Shown here: positions 59,743-64,000 of the stretch, piece by piece
Numbering within the stretch: position 1 is the stretch's first letter
Layout: every line of letters starts with the position of its first letter
NCBI RefSeq assembly: GCF_023091745.1
Contig: NC_068912.1
Span: forward strand, 75,069,067-75,133,066
Reading direction: 5' to 3'
DNA length: 64,000 bases
Source: Budorcas taxicolor
Taxonomy: Eukaryota > Chordata > Mammalia > Artiodactyla > Bovidae
Made by a program: the position numbers and the translations under genes
The notes under the pieces: model-generated
What the model saw: the letters and a program-made list of their open reading frames with translations, nothing else
The model's database searches: none
Told to the model about the DNA's origin: nothing

Positions 59743-60428
59743 TGAAGTCAAGACATTACTCCTGGGTATTCTTCACAGTTAATTATGTATATTGCTTTAG
59801 GAGGGAAAAAGTACAAATCCTCAGGCAAAACTTACACTACTTGACATATTTCTTTCTGTACAAAAGAAGAGTTTAGCTATTGCACTGACATTCACTAAAG
59901 TTTCAGAATGTTTTAAATTTCAATTTTACTTTACACTAGAACAGATATTCTTGACTCTTATGCTTGTGATGGAAATAGGAAGCATTTCTATTTCCCTGTC
60001 TCTTATCTCTCATATGTAAGGTTTACTCAGTTGATTTTCCTATCTGCTTCATCCACATCTGTCTCGCTCTCTTATAGACTCAAAATTTATTCTGCTTACT
60101 GCCGTCCCTATGTTTTCCAATATTTAAATCTTCATTTCTCTTTCTTATCTACTCCAGACTTTCTCTATTTCTATGTAAGTGAGCTACATCCACCCTCCAT
60201 CCCTACCCCACTTCCTGCCCCCTGCCTTAATCATTATAAAGGATTCCGACAGCAACACTGCCCACTCTCAGTTAAACTGCAAAAGCCAAGAACTGTAGTT
60301 GCATTTATTTTAGTTCTATATTTATATAGACTACTGATAGCAATATTTGCTTTTAAAGGCAAATGTTTTGGAGAAAATTACTTTTCAATGACCATAACTT
60401 TGAAGATTATATATTTTAGATGAGATTT

Positions 60429-60447
60429 TGTGTGTGTGTGTGTGTGT
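60429..60447. repeat. (TG)n microsatellite
   Basis: Nineteen bases of pure TG abutting the 3' end of a minus-strand Bov-tA, where such repeats often grow from SINE tails. Confidence 0.95.
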
Positions 60448-60638
60448 TTCACTCAGTCATGTCCAACTCTTTGTGACCCCATGGATGATAGCCTGCCAGG
60501 CTCCTCTGTCCATGGAATTTTCCAGGCAAGAATACCAGTGGGTTGCCATTTCCTTCTTCAGGGGATCTTCCCAACCCAGGGATTGAACCCAGGTCTGCAG
60601 GAGACAGATGATTTACCATCTGATCTACTAGGGAAGCC
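60448..60638 (-). mobile_element. Bov-tA SINE
   Basis: Minus-strand copy: body from ttcactcagtcatgtcc, head at right as gatctactagggaagcccc. Confidence 0.9.
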
Positions 60639-61136
60639 CCAAGATATTTTATAGCACAGCAATAAAATGATTTTATTTAAATTACTAAATGTATGGGTGA
60701 AGTTGATTTTCTTTTAATCATCTACTTCTCATTTAAAAAATGACATAAATCTATTCTTACCCTGTGAAAAATTCTACAGCAGACAGATTTTCATTACCAA
60801 GTGAAAAATCAATCCCAGTGGTAATTTGATTTGGTTGTTTTAAACACAGACAATGGTGTGGCTGCATGGTATTCAACAGCAAAACAATTTAAGATTTTCA
60901 AAATATATTTTAGACATTTGCTAAATAAGTATATAAAGAAACATACATTATACTAAATAAAATGCATTATACTAAGAAATGTGACAAATGGCACGATTAT
61001 AATAAGGAGTGATTATTAATGAATTAAACAAATTTTAATATTAGTACTTTATACAGTCTGAAAAGCAAAAATTCTGATTTGGGGGTTTGTGAAAGAAAGG
61101 ATTAAAAGAACACAAAAATGACCAAACCTCACATAA

Positions 61137-61344
61137 GTGAAAGTGAAGGTGAAAGTGAAAGTGGCTCAGTCGCGTCCGACTCTTTGCAACTCCGTGGACT
61201 ATACAGTTCATGGAATTCTTCAGGACAGAATACTGGAGTGGATAGCTTTTCCCCTTTCCAGGGTATCTTCCCAACCCAGGGGTCAAACCCAGGTCTCCCA
61301 CACTGCAGGCTGATTCTTTACCAGCTGAGCCACAAGGGAAGCCT
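61137..61344 (-). mobile_element. Bov-tA SINE
   Basis: Minus-strand copy with a gtgaaagtgaaggtgaaagt tail region at left and head gctgagccacaagggaagcc at right. Short flanking cacataa on both sides. Confidence 0.9.
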
Positions 61345-61783
61345 AAAATCCACATAATTTCTTTCAAATTTCTTTTAGTTTCTTCTAGTGAGTTTTTGGG
61401 TATGCCTCAGAGATGATGAACATCTGGAAATCTTGAAGCTCTGAATGGTTGAGCAGGCATTGTAGATGTGGAAAAACCATGGGCAAGCTCAACAGAAGTC
61501 ATCTGTAAGCCAAGACTTAATTAGCTGCATTTTCATACCTTTTTCTTCAATTATATTCATCTTGGTATTGACCTTGAAACCTATTTTTATTATTCTAACT
61601 GCCAAGTCATTATGCACTTAGAACAAAAGACACTTGAAAGAGGGCAGAGTCACTAATGTTGCAAGAGATTTGAATGTCTAGTCTTTACATACTGAAAACT
61701 TTCAGATTTAATATCACTGAAATTTTAAAGTTTCTTGAGTTACTCTTACAAGAAGGGAAATAATTTAAGTTTCATTTGTTTTA

Positions 61784-61955
61784 AAGAATGCTTCTGCAAA
61801 GCAGGAGACCTGAGTTCAATCCCTGGGTCAGGAAGATCCACTAGAGTAGGAAATGGCAACCCACTCTTGTGTTCTTGCTGGGAAAATCTCTGGACAGAGG
61901 AGCCTGTTGAGCTACAGTCCATTGGGTCACAAAGAGTCGGACAGGACTGAGCAGG
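61784..61955 (+). mobile_element. Bov-tA SINE, slightly 5' truncated
   Basis: Begins within the head (taaagaatgcttctgcaaag), has agttcaatccc in the B-box position, and ends gtcggacaggactgagc. It abuts a MIR. Confidence 0.88.
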
Positions 61956-61961
61956 CACGTG

Positions 61962-62140
61962 TGTGATCTTGGCAAGTAACTTAACCTAAACTCCAAGTCT
62001 CCAACTGAGAAAGTCTAAACTCAGTTTCTTCTTTCATTAAAGTGGACAAAAATAATAGTGCTTACCTCATATGATTGCTGTGAGGATAAGATGAACAAAT
62101 AAGTATTTAGCACAATGCCTGCCATGGTACCTCATAGTTC
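61962..62140 (+). mobile_element. MIR fragment
   Basis: MIR core and 3' part: cttggcaagtaacttaacct, cttacctcatatgattgctg, tgaggataagatgaacaaat, tatttagcacaatgcctgcc. Confidence 0.85.
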
Positions 62141-62649
62141 TTCCCAAGGTGACTGCAATATAATTCAATAGACTGAAGGTAAAAACAATGATGTGATACG
62201 AAGACTAAAATACAAATACTCCTTCTGAGAGCACTGTTGTTTTCAGTCACCACCAAAGTTTCAACTAATTCTCGAAGTGCTCAAAGTAGTACTCCCTGGA
62301 ATTCGAGGAGTGGGGGTGGATTTACCTCACTGTGACATCTTCTAGCAGTGATCCACAGACTTTTTGAAATAATGGATATTAGAATTTAAGATTTTGGAGA
62401 CTGACCTAGCAAGAGAGAATTTAAACTACCACTAACAAACAGGCTAACATTTAACACCTTCAACACTTTGCTATATAATATCCACTCCCAGATATATAGA
62501 ATAAGACAGTAGATGCAGGAGCAAAATTCTTTCTGATAGATGAACACACTTTGTTTATTTTATATATCTGAATTTCTGGATCCACAACTTGGTGGGTACC
62601 CACAATTTGTTTTCCCATAATGCTTGGAGTACTGCTAGGCATAGCCATG

Positions 62650-62865
62650 CTTGCGTGCTAAGTTCAGTCATGTCCAACTCTTTATGACCCTATGAACTGT
62701 AGCACTCCAGGCTCCTCTGTCCATGGGATTCTCCAGGCAGGAATACTGGAGTGGGTTGTCATGCCCTCCTCCATGGGATCTTTCTGACCCAGGGATCAAA
62801 CCCGTGTCTCCTACAGCTCTTGCACTGCAGGTGGATTCTTTACTGCTAGCCACTGGGGAAGCTCT
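62650..62865 (-). mobile_element. Bov-tA SINE
   Basis: Minus-strand copy with a perfect 11-bp duplication, gcatagccatg, at 62639..62649 and 62866..62876. Confidence 0.93.
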
Positions 62866-62876
62866 GCATAGCCATG

Positions 62877-63091
62877 AAAGTGAAAGTGAAGTCACTCAGT
62901 CATGCCTGACTCTTTGCGACTCCATGGACAGTAGCTTGCACCAAGCTCCTCCGTCCATGGGATTTTCCAGGCAAGAGTACTGGAGTGGGTTGCCATTTCC
63001 TTCTCCAGGGAATCTTCCTGACCCAGGGATTGAACCCAGGTCTCCCGCATTGTAGACAGATGCTTTACCATCTGAGCCACCAGGGAAGCCA
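62877..63091 (-). mobile_element. Bov-tA SINE, back to back with the preceding one
   Basis: Minus-strand copy from aaagtgaaagtgaagtcact to ctgagccaccagggaagcca. It starts immediately after the right duplication of the neighbouring SINE. Confidence 0.92.
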
Positions 63092-63434
63092 TAGGTATCG
63101 CCAAAATTAGTTCAAAAGCTACAGTAGCTACAACCGAGAGTAAAAGGTTCAACCAAAGCCTTTCTAAAATGGAATCCCCACTGAATCTCTGCAATATCAC
63201 AGCAGTTTCTGATCACAGTAGTATCAAAGTATTAATGCTACATAGTAGGATTATCACAGTAGAAATATCACAGTAGTATCTTTTGACATAGAGATAAGAT
63301 TGAAAGAATCTTCTACAGAGACTTGGCGAAACAGACTCAAATGGGGTACTGGCTAAGACTTCACCAATTAATATCCTTTGATTCCCATTCCATTTGTAGT
63401 TTAATTTCTGATTCTTCATTCTCATCCTATTCAG

Positions 63435-63642
63435 GCTTCCCTGAACAGTAAAGACTCTGATGGCAATGCAGGAGACCTGGGTTCGATTCTCCGGGTTGGA
63501 AAGATTCCCTAGAGAAGAGAATGGCTAGTCACTCCAATATTCTTGCCTGAAGAATTCCCTGGACAGAGGAGTCTGGTGGGCTGTATAGTCTATGGGGTCG
63601 CAAAGAGTTGGCCATGACTGAGCTACTAACACTTTCACACTT
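63435..63642 (+). mobile_element. Bov-tA SINE
   Basis: Head gcttccctgaacagtaaaga with ggttcgattct, body ending gccatgactgagctac. 13-bp duplication tcatcctattcag / tcatcctatccag at 63422..63434 and 63643..63655. Confidence 0.93.
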
Positions 63643-64000
63643 TCATCCTATCCAGCCTAATGCCTACTCGTTTTAGGACAACTGTAAAACTAACACTGAA
63701 ATAAAAAACATTAATTGTAGAGTAAAATATAACCTCAAATAATAATAGTACCATTTTCACACTTATTTCAGTCAATCTGGGAGCCCAGGCTAATAATCCT
63801 ATTATCATTTTCATTTCTTTAGGTTGATTCTCGCTAGAATCTTAACTTGATATCCTCAATTAATATATAATAAAAAACTAAAATTGAACATTTAAGGGAA
63901 TCATTATTCTTTTTACTCTGTGAGGTAATAGCAAACATACCAATTTTAGGTTCTGAAATTTCAGATTTTAGGCAAAAGTGCTATACAATATAGGATATTC

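Larger units (their letters stand above)
41823..64000 (-). other. LRRC7: LRRC7 intron upstream of the linker exon (partial)
   Basis: Intron sequence on the 5' side of the linker exon, running off the window. I found no further minus-strand exon with matching splice sites. Outside the listed repeats nothing is recognised in 41823..42417, 43403..44794, 45293..46744, 51991..52727, 54654..55941, 58769..59370, 59743..60428, 60640..61128, 61352..61783, 62141..62638, 63092..63421 and 63656..64000. A plus-strand coding-like remnant at 59371..59742 is listed separately. Confidence 0.75.

Noticed and set aside
60031..60423. 130-codon plus-strand open frame
   Set aside because: Composition is hydrophobic and pyrimidine-driven, it has no domain, no splice signals and no family resemblance; it looks like chance in low-stop sequence.
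60740..60840. Possible extra LRRC7 exon on the minus strand with donor-like GGTAAGAATAG
   Set aside because: No acceptor with a pyrimidine tract upstream and an early in-frame stop in the only promising frame.
3512..63642. Evenly similar repeats suggesting a CRISPR or satellite array
   Set aside because: Repeats are dispersed SINEs with individual target duplications, both orientations and no spacer regularity; the genome is mammalian.
1..64000. A new multi-gene biological system
   Set aside because: Apart from two LRRC7 exons and dead transposable elements, no set of linked genes with shared logic is visible on either strand.

Overview
The window is mammalian, specifically ruminant (bovid), intronic DNA. 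The diagnosis rests on BovB (RTE-type) LINEs, Bov-A2 and Bov-tA SINEs, cetartiodactyl CHR-type SINEs and ruminant-type L1 3' ends, over older mammalian repeats (MIR, MER5A, MER1-type hAT, Tigger1, old L1M). Nothing in it looks bacterial or viral. No operon, CRISPR array, defence system or other new multi-gene system can be supported.

One gene can be recognised. Two exons on the minus strand, 41601..41822 and 24623..24715, encode a stretch of LRRC7 (densin-180), a postsynaptic LRR and PDZ scaffold. They contain the end of the linker before the PDZ domain and the first part of that domain, including its GLGF carboxylate-binding loop. Both are whole-codon exons (74 and 31 codons, phase 0 at both ends) with good splice sites. 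The rest of the window is LRRC7 intron: more than 22.1 kb upstream of the first exon, 16.9 kb between the two, and more than 24.6 kb downstream. The last PDZ-coding sequence was not found and is expected below position 1.

Layout in plus coordinates. 0.9-4.3 kb: near full-length dead BovB carrying a Bov-A2. 4.9-6.6 kb: two old L1 tails. 7.4-9.6 kb: SINEs, a MIR and a perfect 34-bp inverted repeat. 11.5-12.6 kb: internally deleted Tigger1 with three later insertions. 13.8-22.3 kb: scattered SINEs. 24.6 kb: PDZ exon. 25.9 kb: MER1-type element. 26.9 kb: paired hairpins. 32.2-33.2 kb: MER5A split by a SINE and an L1. 33.4-33.9 kb: 5'-inverted L1. 34.5-36.9 kb: BovB with a 330-codon RT frame. 37.5-39.3 kb: SINEs, MIR, MER1-type element. 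41.6 kb: linker exon. 46.7-52.0 kb: old L1 split by a BovB, a younger L1 tail and a Bov-A2. 52.7-54.7 and 55.9-58.4 kb: two more BovB copies. 59.4-59.7 kb: unidentified coding-like remnant. 60.4-63.6 kb: Bov-tA SINEs and a MIR.

No transposable-element frame here looks functional; each is truncated, frameshifted or has lost catalytic residues. The most interesting signals are structural: the young-looking inverted repeat within a MIR, independent SINE insertions at the same site in two BovB copies, a 27-nt micro-SINE with target-site duplication, a twin-primed L1, several perfect short hairpins, a periodic L1 5'UTR and the coding-like remnant at 59.4 kb.
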